From NCBI RefSeq assembly GCF_001499735.1, contig NZ_LN848257.1, forward strand, positions 3,153,197 to 3,217,196: 64,000 bases of DNA, written 5' to 3'. The notes beneath the pieces were generated by a model. The model did no database searches, had not been told where the DNA came from, and worked only from the letters and a program-made list of their open reading frames with translations. Numbering within the stretch: the first letter of the stretch is position 1; the number at the start of each line of letters is the position of its first letter. Position numbers and translations under genes: made by a program. Positions 36,571 to 44,803 of this stretch are shown one piece after another. Source of the stretch: Thiocapsa sp. KS1 (lineage in GTDB: Bacteria; Pseudomonadota; Gammaproteobacteria; Chromatiales; Chromatiaceae).

Positions 36571-37007
36571 CAGGCGGGCGCTCCGTCGGTCGGCAGATCG
36601 CACCGAGGATCCGGCCCGCTTCGGGAGCAGGACTGCAAGTCCTGATCGGCCGCAAGCGTTACGCCGAGCGCCGTCAGCAACGAACCAGGCTCGAAGCCGC
36701 AGCCGCTGCCGTACTCCGATTCGATCAAAGGTCGGCGAATCAGCAGCGGATCATCCAGCATCAGGGCCAACGCCGTCGTCTCGTCCAGGGTCTCGGGCCG
36801 CACCTCACCCTGCTTGATGCGCGGCGCGGTCGGGTTGAACCAGTCAGCCACCGGCAGATCCCCGAAAAACGGCCGCAACCGCTCGGCGGTCCAAGGCTCG
36901 GAGAGCAGGTTCCGCACCGTCAGACGATGCCCGAGCGACGCCAGCAACGCCTTCTGCTTGGCGTTGGACAGGCACCCCGGCTTTTCGTAGAACAGCACCG
37001 ACGACAT
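36570..37007 (-). CDS. nitrogenase-associated ArsC/Spx-like protein
   Basis: A 145-residue thioredoxin-fold protein of the ArsC/Spx family. It starts SSVLFYEKPGCLSNAKQKALL, with a single Cys in place of the CxxC; the helix pattern (LSEPWTAERLRPFFGDLPVADWFNP, DDPLLIRRPLIE) is that of the nitrogenase-associated subgroup. The C-terminus has two extra Cys. Function within nif operons is unknown. The ATG at 37007 follows AAGGGTGAG; its TGA overlaps the flavodiiron start. Upstream, a 269-nt gap separates it from fdxN and holds a hairpin and an inverted-end element. Confidence 0.85.
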
Positions 37008-37082
37008 CAGCTCACCCTTCATTTCTATGCCAACAGGTTCGGTCTTGATCGGCGTGCTCGGCGCGGAGCGCCTGACACAGGC

Positions 37083-37106
37083 GTGACACCGCCGGAGCGG
37101 TGTCAC
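37083..37106. repeat. perfect hairpin GTGACACCGC-CGGA-GCGGTGTCAC
   Basis: A perfect 10-bp stem with a CGGA tetraloop inside the nif operon gap. A near-identical palindrome of the same length, in reverse complement, is at 24467-24490. It may attenuate transcription or mark a processing site between fdxN and the ArsC-like gene; no T-tract follows on the minus strand. Confidence 0.6.
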
Positions 37107-37197
37107 GAGTTTGATGGAGCGGTGTCGCCATTCGGCCGTAGAACCCGTCCGCCCCGGGCTGACCAAGACCGCCACCGAAAACCCGAATAAAGTATCC

Positions 37198-37280
37198 TGA
37201 ACCGCGCTCCACCAAGGCCGCGGACTGCTCGAAAGCCCGCTCAAACGCGGACTTCGCGGACATTACGAAGCGCGGTTCAG
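37198..37280. repeat. 84-bp-class inverted-end element, copy E
   Basis: CTGAACCGCGCT (37198-37209) and its perfect complement AGCGCGGTTCAG (37269-37280) enclose a 59-bp core. The right arm contains the TGA stop of fdxN (37279-37277). The end sequence is a variant of the TAAACCGCGTCC type, but spacing and position beside a stop codon are the same. Confidence 0.7.
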
Positions 37281-37555
37281 CGCGCCTGGATCTGGGTGCG
37301 GATCTCCGCCCAGCGATCCGGCGGGATACCGGTCAGCGACCCCGGCGGATTCACCGGCACGCCCAACCCATCGAGAATGACCCCCTCGATCGGGCAGATG
37401 CTCGCGCACTGCGGATCGGCGAAGTCGCCCTCGCACTCGGTGCAGGCGCGCGCGTCGATCGTGAAATGCGGGAGTGCCTCGCGAATCGCCTCGCTCGGAC
37501 ACAGGGGCAGACACGCCCAGCAATTCACGCAACCTTCGATGATCTTGTAAGCCAT
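37277..37555 (-). CDS. fdxN: 2[4Fe-4S] ferredoxin, nif-associated
   Basis: A 92-residue bacterial-type ferredoxin with two 4Fe-4S motifs: CVNCWACLPLC and CTECEGDFADPQCASICP. The second motif has the long spacing found in nif-linked FdxN. It is encoded 25 nt after nifB on the same strand, the usual partner position; FdxN supplies electrons to the radical-SAM steps of NifB or to nitrogenase. The C-terminal 25 residues (PGSLTGIPPDRWAEIRTQIQAR) extend beyond the cluster domain. Its stop codon falls inside the inverted arm of a repeat element. Confidence 0.9.
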   Translation of the reverse strand: MAYKIIEGCVNCWACLPLCPSEAIREALPHFTIDARACTECEGDFADPQCASICPIEGVILDGLGVPVNPPGSLTGIPPDRWAEIRTQIQAR

Positions 37556-37580
37556 GGCGGGTCTCCGCTGGTTCTGCGTT

Positions 37581-39092
37581 TTAGGCGGTCATTCGCTGCG
37601 CTGTACCGCCGGAGCATTCGAGCAGCCCTGCCGCCCCCATCTCGCGATACACCGCGGCAATCGCGTCCTCGATGGGCTCCATCGCATGCTCCCCGTTGGG
37701 CGCAATGCCTGCGGCCTCCAACTGACCCCAAGGCTCGTAGCCGATGCGCGAGCAGAGCACGACCTCGCAGCCGTCGAGAACACGGATGGTCTTGGCCAGG
37801 ACGGACTCGCCGTCGCCGCAGGTCTCGTCGCCCGAGCAATAAAGATCGACCTTGCGGTGACCGATGAAGCGCACGTCGTTCGCGCTGGCCTCGTAGACCA
37901 GGAACTCACGGGCGTGGCCGAAATGCTGGTTGATCACGCCGCCGCCGGTGGTCGCCACCGCCATCAACACCGGACGGGGCTCGGGCCGTGCGGGGCGACG
38001 CCGGGTCAGTGATGCGATCGAGACGAAGGTCTCGCTGGACTGGTTGCGCTGCGCCGTGCGACTGGCCTCGATGGCGGCATGGACCTCCGCACGACGGGCC
38101 ATCGCGGCGGCGTAATCGACCTCCTGTGCGGCGATCTTGTCGAGCGTGAACTCGTCGCCCCGATCCTCGCCGAGCATGCCGACCGCATCCGCGCGGCATT
38201 GGCGACAATGGCGCATCATGGCCATGTCCCCGGCGCAGGCGTCCTGCAGTGCGCTCAGCTCCTCGTTGGTCGGGCCGCGTTGGCCCATCAACCCGTAGAA
38301 GGTGCCGTGCTCGGGCTCGGCGATAAGCGGCATCACGTTGTGCAGGAAGGCGCCCTTGGCCTTGACGACCCGGCTGACCTCTTTGAGGTGCTCGGCGTTC
38401 ACACCTGGGATCAGCACCGAGTTGACCTTGACCAGGACACCGCGCGCGACCAGCATCTCGAGTCCCTTCTGCTGCTGCGCGATCAGGATCTCGGCGGCCT
38501 TGCGGCCGGTCACCCGGCGGTTGTTCCAGAAGATCCAGGGGTAGATCTTGGCGCCCACGTCCGGGTCGACGCAGTTGATGGTGATGGTGACGTGCTCGAT
38601 GTTGTGCTTGCAGATCTCGTCGACCAAACCGGGCAGCGCGAGGCCGTTGGTGGAAACGCAGAGCTTGATGTCGGGTGCCTTCTCGGAGAGCTGGCGGAAG
38701 GTCTCCAGGGTGCGCTGCGGATTGGCGAGCGGATCGCCCGGACCGGCGATGCCGAGCACCGTCATCTGGGGGATGGCCGCGGCGACGGCGATGACCTTCT
38801 TCACCGCCTGATCCGGGGTCAACACCTCGGAAACAACGCCGGGGCGCGACTCGTTGGAGCAGTCGTACTTGCGATTGCAGTAATGACACTGGATGTTGCA
38901 GGCGGGTGCGACGGCCACATGCATCCGCGCATAGTGATGATGCGCATCCTCCGAGAAACAGGGATGGTTGTTGATCTTGGCGCGAATCGCCTCGGGCAGA
39001 TGGGCGAGCTTGTCGCCGCCGGCACCGCAGCCGCTCGACGCGCAACCGCCGCCGGGCGCGCCCGCGGCATCGGCAATCACCTTCAACTCCAT
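37581..39092 (-). CDS. nifB: FeMo-cofactor biosynthesis protein NifB
   Basis: A 503-residue NifB. The radical SAM domain holds CNIQCHYC (Cys65, 69, 72) and builds NifB-co, the 8Fe-9S-C core, from two 4Fe clusters; extra cluster Cys are in HPCF and in MRHCRQCRADAVG. The last 120 residues are a NifX/NafY-like cofactor-binding domain (VATTGGGVINQHFGHAREF). GGAGG stands 8 nt before the ATG at 39092. A sigma-54 promoter about 62 nt upstream and a NifA site farther upstream point to NifA control of the whole eight-gene run down to draG. Confidence 0.95.
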   Translation of the reverse strand: MELKVIADAAGAPGGGCASSGCGAGGDKLAHLPEAIRAKINNHPCFSEDAHHHYARMHVAVAPACNIQCHYCNRKYDCSNESRPGVVSEVLTPDQAVKKVIAVAAAIPQMTVLGIAGPGDPLANPQRTLETFRQLSEKAPDIKLCVSTNGLALPGLVDEICKHNIEHVTITINCVDPDVGAKIYPWIFWNNRRVTGRKAAEILIAQQQKGLEMLVARGVLVKVNSVLIPGVNAEHLKEVSRVVKAKGAFLHNVMPLIAEPEHGTFYGLMGQRGPTNEELSALQDACAGDMAMMRHCRQCRADAVGMLGEDRGDEFTLDKIAAQEVDYAAAMARRAEVHAAIEASRTAQRNQSSETFVSIASLTRRRPARPEPRPVLMAVATTGGGVINQHFGHAREFLVYEASANDVRFIGHRKVDLYCSGDETCGDGESVLAKTIRVLDGCEVVLCSRIGYEPWGQLEAAGIAPNGEHAMEPIEDAIAAVYREMGAAGLLECSGGTAQRMTA

Positions 39093-39153
39093 CACGCTGC
39101 CTCCGGAGATGGGGCGTTGGGCCCCGCGAAAAGATGTCTCTGGAAGGCACTTC

Positions 39154-39170
39154 AGCAAAGACCATGCCCA
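39154..39170 (-). promoter_or_regulatory. sigma-54 (-24/-12) promoter of nifB
   Basis: On the minus strand TGGGCATGGTCTTTGCT gives GG-N10-GC spacing and a close fit to the sigma-54 consensus. The -12 GC lies about 63 nt upstream of the nifB ATG. Confidence 0.75.
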
Positions 39171-39231
39171 GTCTTTGCGATCGCTTAACCAATTGAAATA
39201 AATGGCTACACTTGTGTCGGGCCGGTGCGCC

Positions 39232-39247
39232 TGTCGGGATTACGACA
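39232..39247. promoter_or_regulatory. NifA upstream activator site TGT-N10-ACA
   Basis: TGT-CGGGATTACG-ACA, an exact TGT-N10-ACA palindrome about 65 nt upstream of the -24 element, within the normal range for NifA sites. Confidence 0.7.
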
Positions 39248-39388
39248 GCCTGGGCCCAACCGCTTTGTGGGAATCGGCACCACCGCCGCGGCAATAGGGG
39301 ATATCGCTCCGTAGCAACACGGATGGTCGCTGTTCCGGACCCTCTTTATCCTGCCTCTACCGAGTCATTGACCTGATTTGAGGTGAGG

Positions 39389-39844
39389 ATGAACGAACAC
39401 GCGCGATCGGCGGACATGGCATTCCATCCCGAGGCCGGCACCGGCCGAGAGGTCTCTGCTCATCCGTTCTGGCCACTTGAGGGGGTCATTCCCGATGGGC
39501 TGATGAACAACGCGGAGATGGTCGCCTATTTCCGCAGGATTCAGACAGAGATCGCCAGCAACGAAGCGGCCTTGTCCGATTTCTGGCTCGAATCGCTCAA
39601 ACAATCCGATTCCATGCTCCTGTCCTGGATGGACGCCCAGCGGCAGCTTGGCGACGCCTGGTACCAGGCCATGATCGGCCACCTTTCGCCGGTTCAGGAT
39701 CCGACGGCAGGCAGCGCGGAGGATGTCCCGGAGAGTTGGCTGGACGCCGCATCCAAGGCCGTGCATCTGCAAAACGAATGGCTCGGGCTATGGGCCTCGG
39801 TGATGGGCCTGCGAGGCCGAGCAGGATCCGACGTCGCGGGTTGA
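39389..39844 (+). CDS. hypothetical protein, phasin-like in shape
   Basis: A 151-residue soluble protein, helical from about residue 40 on (NNAEMVAYFRRIQTEIASNE, SWLDAASKAVHLQNEWLGLW), without signal peptide. The amphipathic helices and length are compatible with a phasin or a small helical partner protein, but there is no diagnostic motif and I do not assign it. AGGTGAGG directly precedes the ATG at 39389. It is divergent from nifB; the gap between the starts holds the nifB control sites, and no promoter for this gene is obvious. Confidence 0.55.
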   Translation: MNEHARSADMAFHPEAGTGREVSAHPFWPLEGVIPDGLMNNAEMVAYFRRIQTEIASNEAALSDFWLESLKQSDSMLLSWMDAQRQLGDAWYQAMIGHLSPVQDPTAGSAEDVPESWLDAASKAVHLQNEWLGLWASVMGLRGRAGSDVAG

Positions 39845-39921
39845 AAACAGCGAATCCGGCGCGTCGGCGTGTCCATGAGCGGGCGTCGAGGGGGCAGGGA
39901 CTTCACACGAAAACCGCTGGT

Positions 39922-40710
39922 TCAAGACGTTCGCGCCGGACCGCCCAAGCGGATCAGGGGATCCTGACGATAGAAGTCTCTGAGCTGTTCGTAGACCTTC
40001 GGGTATTCCGCGTACAGCAGATCGGGCAGCTCGAAAAAGGTCTCGCTGAGGACAGCGAAGAATTCCGCGGGCGACTCGGTTGCATAAGGGTCGATCGGGG
40101 TCTCCTCGCCGGCGTCGACCCGAAGACAGAGATTCTCGTAGGCGGCGGAGAAGGTCTCGGCCCAAACCTTCGGGGACATCCCGGCGTGCAGCGGCGGGCA
40201 GCCGTTGGCGGCACCGTCGCGCATGTCGAGCTTGTGCGCGAGCTCGTGGATCACGACGTTGTATCCGTCGCGCTCCATCCCGGCCTCGACATCGGCCCAA
40301 GAGAGGATGATCGGACCCTGCTCCCATGCCTCGCCGCTCTTGGCCTCGCGCTCGGTCCAGACCACGCCGTCGTCGCCCACGACCTCCCGCTCGGGGACGA
40401 ACTCCTCGGGATACACGATGACGGCGTACCAGCCGCTGTACCAATCCAGGCCCAGCTCCAGGACCGGGAGGCAGGCTTGCAGCGCGATCGCCAAACGCAT
40501 CGCATCCGTCAGCGCGAGCCCTTGCGCGGGGTCCAGGCGTTTGTCGCGCAGGAAGAGGAGCGCGAGATCGGCGAGACGCCGTGTCTCCTCATCGGTCAGC
40601 TCGTCCAGCAGCGGAAGCGCATCCAGAACACGCGCCAAATCCTGCGGATCGACGCGGGCGCGCTCGCGCTCCAGGACGCGCGATTGCCACCACCCCGTCA
40701 GACCCCGCAT
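39922..40710 (-). CDS. mtfA: MtfA-type zinc peptidase (M90)
   Basis: A 262-residue MtfA (Mlc titration factor) family protein. The zinc-peptidase motif is VIHELAHKLDM (His155, Glu156, His159), and the distal Glu ligand lies in the ESPAEFFAVLSETFF helix. In E. coli MtfA is a cytosolic aminopeptidase-like protein that binds the glucose repressor Mlc; an Mlc homolog need not exist here. It has the family's usual length. GGAGG stands 4 nt before the ATG at 40710. Transcribed away from the SCO1 gene. Confidence 0.9.
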   Translation of the reverse strand: MRGLTGWWQSRVLERERARVDPQDLARVLDALPLLDELTDEETRRLADLALLFLRDKRLDPAQGLALTDAMRLAIALQACLPVLELGLDWYSGWYAVIVYPEEFVPEREVVGDDGVVWTEREAKSGEAWEQGPIILSWADVEAGMERDGYNVVIHELAHKLDMRDGAANGCPPLHAGMSPKVWAETFSAAYENLCLRVDAGEETPIDPYATESPAEFFAVLSETFFELPDLLYAEYPKVYEQLRDFYRQDPLIRLGGPARTS

Positions 40711-40905
40711 GGAACCTCCGTCGGGACCGGCCGAGAGCCACGACAGACGCCGCGGAAACCGGTCGGATGACGCAGGCCGTGCGGCCTTTCGCGCAAAAAT
40801 CCGTCGCGGCCGAGCGCTTCGCCGGATGATTGACGTGCGTCAAGGCGAATCGCGTGCTGCCGACCAAGATGATCGGATCGATCGCCGCCCGCTGGATCCC
40901 CGGTC

Positions 40906-41556
40906 ATGACGCGAAAGCTGTTGATCATCGCTATCCTGGTCCTCTTCGGACTGTTGGCATGGCTGTTGTCCTGGACGCCCGCCGGGGTAGACGGCGCCGC
41001 CGGCGGACCGATCCACCGGACGCTGGATCTGGCGGCACCGCCGACGGGCGGGGACTTCATCCTCGACTCGGCGAGCGGCCCGGTCGACCTCGCCGCTCTG
41101 CGCGGCGACGTGGTGCTCATCTATTTCGGTTACACCTGGTGTCCGGACATCTGCCCGACCAACCTGGTGCTGATCGCCGCCGCGCTCAAGGCACTGACAC
41201 CCGAAGAGCTGGAGCGGGTCCACGTCCTCTTCGTCAGCGTGGATCCCGAGCGGGACTCCGCGGAGCGACTCGCCGAGTATAGTGGCTATTTTCACCCCAA
41301 GATCCTCGGCCTGACCGGGACGCCCGAGCAGATCGCCGAGGTCGCCAAGCTCTACGGCGCGGCCTACAGGCGTACCGAGCTGGCCGATTCGGCGATGGGC
41401 TATGTCGTGGATCATTCGGCCTACAGCTATCTCGTCGATCCGCAAGGCCGACTCGTACGCAACCTCGATCATGCCACACCCTCCGCGGAGATCGTCGCGG
41501 CCATCCGCAATCTGCTCGCCGCGCAGATGCCCGTCCGAGACGGCGGGCCACCTTGA
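40906..41556 (+). CDS. SCO1/SenC-type copper protein
   Basis: A 216-residue protein with one N-terminal membrane anchor (residues 4-22) and a periplasmic thioredoxin-fold domain. The copper ligands are intact: CPDIC (Cys79, Cys83) and the distal His170 in DHSAYSYLVD. SCO proteins deliver copper to the CuA site of cytochrome oxidase or act as thiol reductants. The next gene, 44 nt downstream, encodes the PCu(A)C chaperone that works in the same route, so the two form a copper-insertion pair, although no oxidase gene is in the window. Confidence 0.92.
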   Translation: MTRKLLIIAILVLFGLLAWLLSWTPAGVDGAAGGPIHRTLDLAAPPTGGDFILDSASGPVDLAALRGDVVLIYFGYTWCPDICPTNLVLIAAALKALTPEELERVHVLFVSVDPERDSAERLAEYSGYFHPKILGLTGTPEQIAEVAKLYGAAYRRTELADSAMGYVVDHSAYSYLVDPQGRLVRNLDHATPSAEIVAAIRNLLAAQMPVRDGGPP

Positions 41557-41600
41557 CGCAAACACACTCGACCATCCCGAAACCCCGAAGAGGACGCACC

Positions 41601-42053
41601 ATGCCTGCAAACCTTTCACGCCTGCTCGCCACGGCCCTGTTGACTGGCGTCTCGCTCGCCGCCCAAGGCGCGGACGTCTCGATCGGCGACCCCTACGCCC
41701 GCGCGGTGCCGCCCGGCCAACCCAACAGCGCCGTCTTCATGTCGCTGGAGAACCGATCCGGGCAGACTCAGGCCCTGGTCGGCGCCGAGAGCGGGGTCTC
41801 GGAGGTCGTCGAGCTGCACACGCACGTCGAGGAGGACGGGATGATGCGGATGCGCCGGATCGAGAAGATCGAGGTTCCCGCCGGGGAGACGGTCACCCTG
41901 AAGCCGGGCGGCCTGCACGTCATGCTCATCGGCCTCAAACAGACGTTGGAGCCGGGCGACGCGGTCGATCTCACCCTGGTCTTCGAAGACGGCTCGCGCA
42001 TGCCCGTTCAAGCACCGGTGCGCCGAATCGAGATGCAGCCGATGCATCACTGA
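41601..42053 (+). CDS. periplasmic copper chaperone PCu(A)C
   Basis: A 150-residue exported protein: signal peptide to about residue 23 (SLAAQGA), then a cupredoxin-like fold. The exact copper(I) motif H-X10-M-X21-H-X-M is present as His73, Met84, His106 and Met108. It hands copper to SCO and CuA of terminal oxidases. AAGAGGA lies upstream of the ATG at 41601, and it follows the SCO1 gene by 44 nt. The C-terminal MQPMHH tail adds possible copper-binding residues. Confidence 0.92.
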   Translation: MPANLSRLLATALLTGVSLAAQGADVSIGDPYARAVPPGQPNSAVFMSLENRSGQTQALVGAESGVSEVVELHTHVEEDGMMRMRRIEKIEVPAGETVTLKPGGLHVMLIGLKQTLEPGDAVDLTLVFEDGSRMPVQAPVRRIEMQPMHH

Positions 42054-42261
42054 GCCCGGGCCGGGGGATCCCGGGGGACCGACGGCCGGGACGGGCTGGG
42101 ACGACCGGTCCGTCGGCCCCGCCCGCGCCAAGCATCGTCACGAACCGCATGGTCATTCCACCCGTCATCAAGGCGTCCGAGAACGGAATTATCCGTCGCC
42201 TCGCCTGTCTCTGAGCAGGTGCCGAGGAGTGTCATCTCGGCAGACATACGCTACCGCTGGT

Positions 42262-42291
42262 TTGACCCATATGCGGGGGTTCTGATATACA
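42262..42291 (+). promoter_or_regulatory. predicted sigma-70 promoter for cytochrome c4
   Basis: TTGACC (42262-42267), 18-nt spacer, TATACA (42286-42291), 85 nt before the cytochrome c4 ATG. The rest of the 323-base gap 42054-42376 begins with GC-rich partial palindromes and shows no gene. Confidence 0.5.
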
Positions 42292-42376
42292 TCCGTGGAT
42301 TTTCTCGCCCCCCGACCAGGCCGTCGATCCGCGAAGGTGTCGCGGCCATGAATCACGACCCGATTAGGCATCCTCC

Positions 42377-43021
42377 ATGGTTAAGAATTGGCTGATAACA
42401 GTTACGGTGGCAACGGCATTGGTAAGCGGCGCTGTCCAGGCGTCCGAAGGGCATCAAGCCAGCGCGCCTCAGGCCGGAGATCCGAAGGCCGGCGAGGCGA
42501 AGGCAAACGGCATTTGCGTCGCTTGCCACGGCCCGCAAGGCAACAGCATCGTGCCGCTCTGGCCCAAGCTGGCCGGTCAGCACCCGGAATACATCAAGAA
42601 GCAGTTGATGGACTTCAAAGCCGGTCACCGCGCCAACGCACAGATGACCCCGATGGCCCTGCCCCTGACCGATCAGGAAGTGCTCGACTTGGCGGCCTAC
42701 TATTCGACGCAGACCAAGACCCCCGGCGCGGCAGACCCGGCGTTGGCGAGCAAGGGTGAAGCCATCTACCGCTGGGGCAACCCCGAGACCGGCGTTCCCG
42801 CGTGCAGCGGATGTCACGGCCCCGCGGGCCAGGGCCAGTCGCTCGCCAAGTTCCCGCGGATCTCGGCCCAGCACGCGGATTACACGAAGCAAACCCTCGA
42901 ACACTTCCGCGGCGCCCTGCGCGCCAATGATCCGAACGGGATGATGCGCGGCGCGGCGGCTCGGTTGAGCGATCAGGAAATCGCTGCGGTGGCTCAGTAC
43001 ATTCAAGGCTTGAGCAACTAA
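42377..43021 (+). CDS. cytochrome c4 (diheme)
   Basis: A 214-residue periplasmic diheme cytochrome. Signal peptide 1-22 (ending VQAS), first heme CVACH (47-51), second heme CSGCH (143-147), with axial Met in the NAQMTPM and NGMMRG segments of each half. The two halves are homologous, as usual in c4. It carries electrons from the bc1 complex to terminal oxidases or, in purple bacteria, to the photosynthetic reaction centre. It follows the SCO/PCu(A)C pair, which suits a respiratory or photosynthetic electron-transfer context. Confidence 0.93.
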   Translation: MVKNWLITVTVATALVSGAVQASEGHQASAPQAGDPKAGEAKANGICVACHGPQGNSIVPLWPKLAGQHPEYIKKQLMDFKAGHRANAQMTPMALPLTDQEVLDLAAYYSTQTKTPGAADPALASKGEAIYRWGNPETGVPACSGCHGPAGQGQSLAKFPRISAQHADYTKQTLEHFRGALRANDPNGMMRGAAARLSDQEIAAVAQYIQGLSN

Positions 43022-43210
43022 GTCGAGCAGGGCTGAAGCGACGACTCACGGACGAGTCGATCCCATAACCATCGCCTCGCGCACCGTATCCGCGGGACTT
43101 CCTTCGATTTCGGAGATTTGGTCATCGGAGCACTGGACTCAGGACCACCCGAGCCTGGATTGATCGACGCCGAAGGCGACGTGCGCACGGCGAGCTCGTC
43201 CGGGCCCACA

Positions 43211-44089
43211 ATGCATGCCCGATCGGCTGACTCCGCCGAGCCGATCGCCGCGGTGCCCGCGCATGCACGCCATCAGAGCGTTTCGCACGCGTCCTCGCTT
43301 CCGGCGGGGACGCGACATCTCAAGCTGTTGAGCTTCAATGTGCAGGCCGGGATTTACTCGCGCCGCTACAGCGACTACTTCACCAATAGCTGGAAGCACA
43401 TCCTTCCGCACCCCGAGCGACTGGCGAACCTGACCCGCATCGCCCAGCTGTTGCATCAGTTCGACCTGGTCGGGCTCCAGGAGGTCGACGCCGGCTCCCT
43501 GCGCAGCGCCTACATCGATCAGATCCAGTATCTGGCACGCCACGGTGCCTTCCCGCACTGGTACAGGCAGGTCAACCGCAACCTCGGACCCTTCGCGCAG
43601 CATAGCAACGGGCTGCTCAGCCGTCTGCGCCCGCAACGGATCACCGAGCACAAGCTTCCGGGCCTCCCCGGTCGCGGCGCCGTCGTGGCGGAGCTCGGGC
43701 TTTCGGACCGCGAGACGCTCGCCGTGGCGATTGTGCATCTTGCCCTCGGATGGCGCGCACGGCGGCGTCAACTCGACTACCTGGTCGCCCTGTCCGAGCT
43801 GCACCCTTATCTCGTCATCATGGGCGACTTCAACTGCGGGTGCGACTCGAAGGGGCTGCGGGCGATGGTCCGCAAGACAGAGATGCGCGGTCTCGACTGC
43901 GAGCTGAAGACCTTCCCGAGCTGGCGCCCGACGCATAATCTCGATCATATCCTGGTCTCTCGGCCGCTCCGGGTCATCACCGCGCGCGTGGTCGATTACG
44001 CCTTGTCGGATCATCTCCCGATCAGCATGACGATCGAGCTGCCCGAGGGCGTCTCCTTCTCGGCACACCAAGGCGAACACGAAGGCTAG
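43211..44089 (+). CDS. endonuclease/exonuclease/phosphatase family protein
   Basis: A 292-residue EEP-fold metal-dependent phosphohydrolase. Family residues: LLSFNVQAG (Asn), LVGLQEVDAGS (Glu), IVHLALG (His), VIMGDFNCG (Asp, Asn) and the terminal SDHLPISM (Asp-His). This set covers DNases, sphingomyelinases and phosphodiesterases; there is no signal peptide, so a cytoplasmic substrate is likely. The first 35 residues before the fold are low-complexity. The ATG at 43211 is chosen; a TTG at 43118 would add 31 residues and has GGAG close by. Convergent with the zinc-ribbon gene. Confidence 0.85.
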   Translation: MHARSADSAEPIAAVPAHARHQSVSHASSLPAGTRHLKLLSFNVQAGIYSRRYSDYFTNSWKHILPHPERLANLTRIAQLLHQFDLVGLQEVDAGSLRSAYIDQIQYLARHGAFPHWYRQVNRNLGPFAQHSNGLLSRLRPQRITEHKLPGLPGRGAVVAELGLSDRETLAVAIVHLALGWRARRRQLDYLVALSELHPYLVIMGDFNCGCDSKGLRAMVRKTEMRGLDCELKTFPSWRPTHNLDHILVSRPLRVITARVVDYALSDHLPISMTIELPEGVSFSAHQGEHEG

Positions 44090-44106
44090 CCTCTCGGCCG
44101 GGTCGG

Positions 44107-44724
44107 TCAATCCTGCACGTAGAAGTGGCGCCACGCGCAACCGCTCGCGCGCTCTAGCAGATCGAATAGGCCATCCGTCGGCACCGCCTCGCCCGGAAAG
44201 ATCTCCTCGACCTGAACGAGCAGGCGCGCAAACCCGCCCTGCTGCTTCCAATCCCAAGACCGGATCGGATGGGCTTGACCGCAGCTCGGGCAGACCACCG
44301 AAGCGCTCCGATGGCCCCGCGCAAGTTCAAGCGCCACTTGCTCGAAAGGTGACGGCCAATCGCTCGAGCGCGCACGGCAAGCCGGACAACGCGGCGCACG
44401 CGTATTGCGGCCATGACACCAGCGCGGATGTTCCGATGCCTGCGGAACCACGACGTGACAAAAGGGGCCGCCGCCCCGCGGGTCGCCGGCGATCCTAACC
44501 GCACAACCGACGAAGGCAAGCAGCGCCGAGAACTCGGGGCCGACGAGAAAGGCGCACGCGCGATCCGGGATCGGATCGGCGATGAAGCCCGCATCGAACA
44601 ATGTCCGAACAAGCCGGTCTCGATCCGGACAGCGCTCGGAATCGCGGGGCGCAAGGATCAGACGACCCGCGTGATTGGACGGCGGCACGACACCCTCTAC
44701 ACGCCTCGGATCCTTCATCGTCAT
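44107..44724 (-). CDS. hypothetical protein with zinc-ribbon Cys pairs
   Basis: A 205-residue soluble protein with several potential zinc ligands: RWCHGRN, APRCPACRA and VVCPSCGQAHPIRSW, the last two typical rubredoxin-like knuckles. The C-terminus (FPGEAVPTDGLFDLLERAS) is helical. I do not recognise the family. GGAGG lies 8 nt before the ATG at 44724. It follows the FimX-like regulator by 79 nt on the same strand and may share its transcript, the only hint about its role. Confidence 0.65.
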   Translation of the reverse strand: MTMKDPRRVEGVVPPSNHAGRLILAPRDSERCPDRDRLVRTLFDAGFIADPIPDRACAFLVGPEFSALLAFVGCAVRIAGDPRGGGPFCHVVVPQASEHPRWCHGRNTRAPRCPACRARSSDWPSPFEQVALELARGHRSASVVCPSCGQAHPIRSWDWKQQGGFARLLVQVEEIFPGEAVPTDGLFDLLERASGCAWRHFYVQD

Positions 44725-44803
44725 AGCCCTGGACCTCCGAGCCACGCCCGACACTTGCCGTACGGTGTACGCACACCTTCGCCGGCCAAAGCAAGGTCGC
44801 GGC

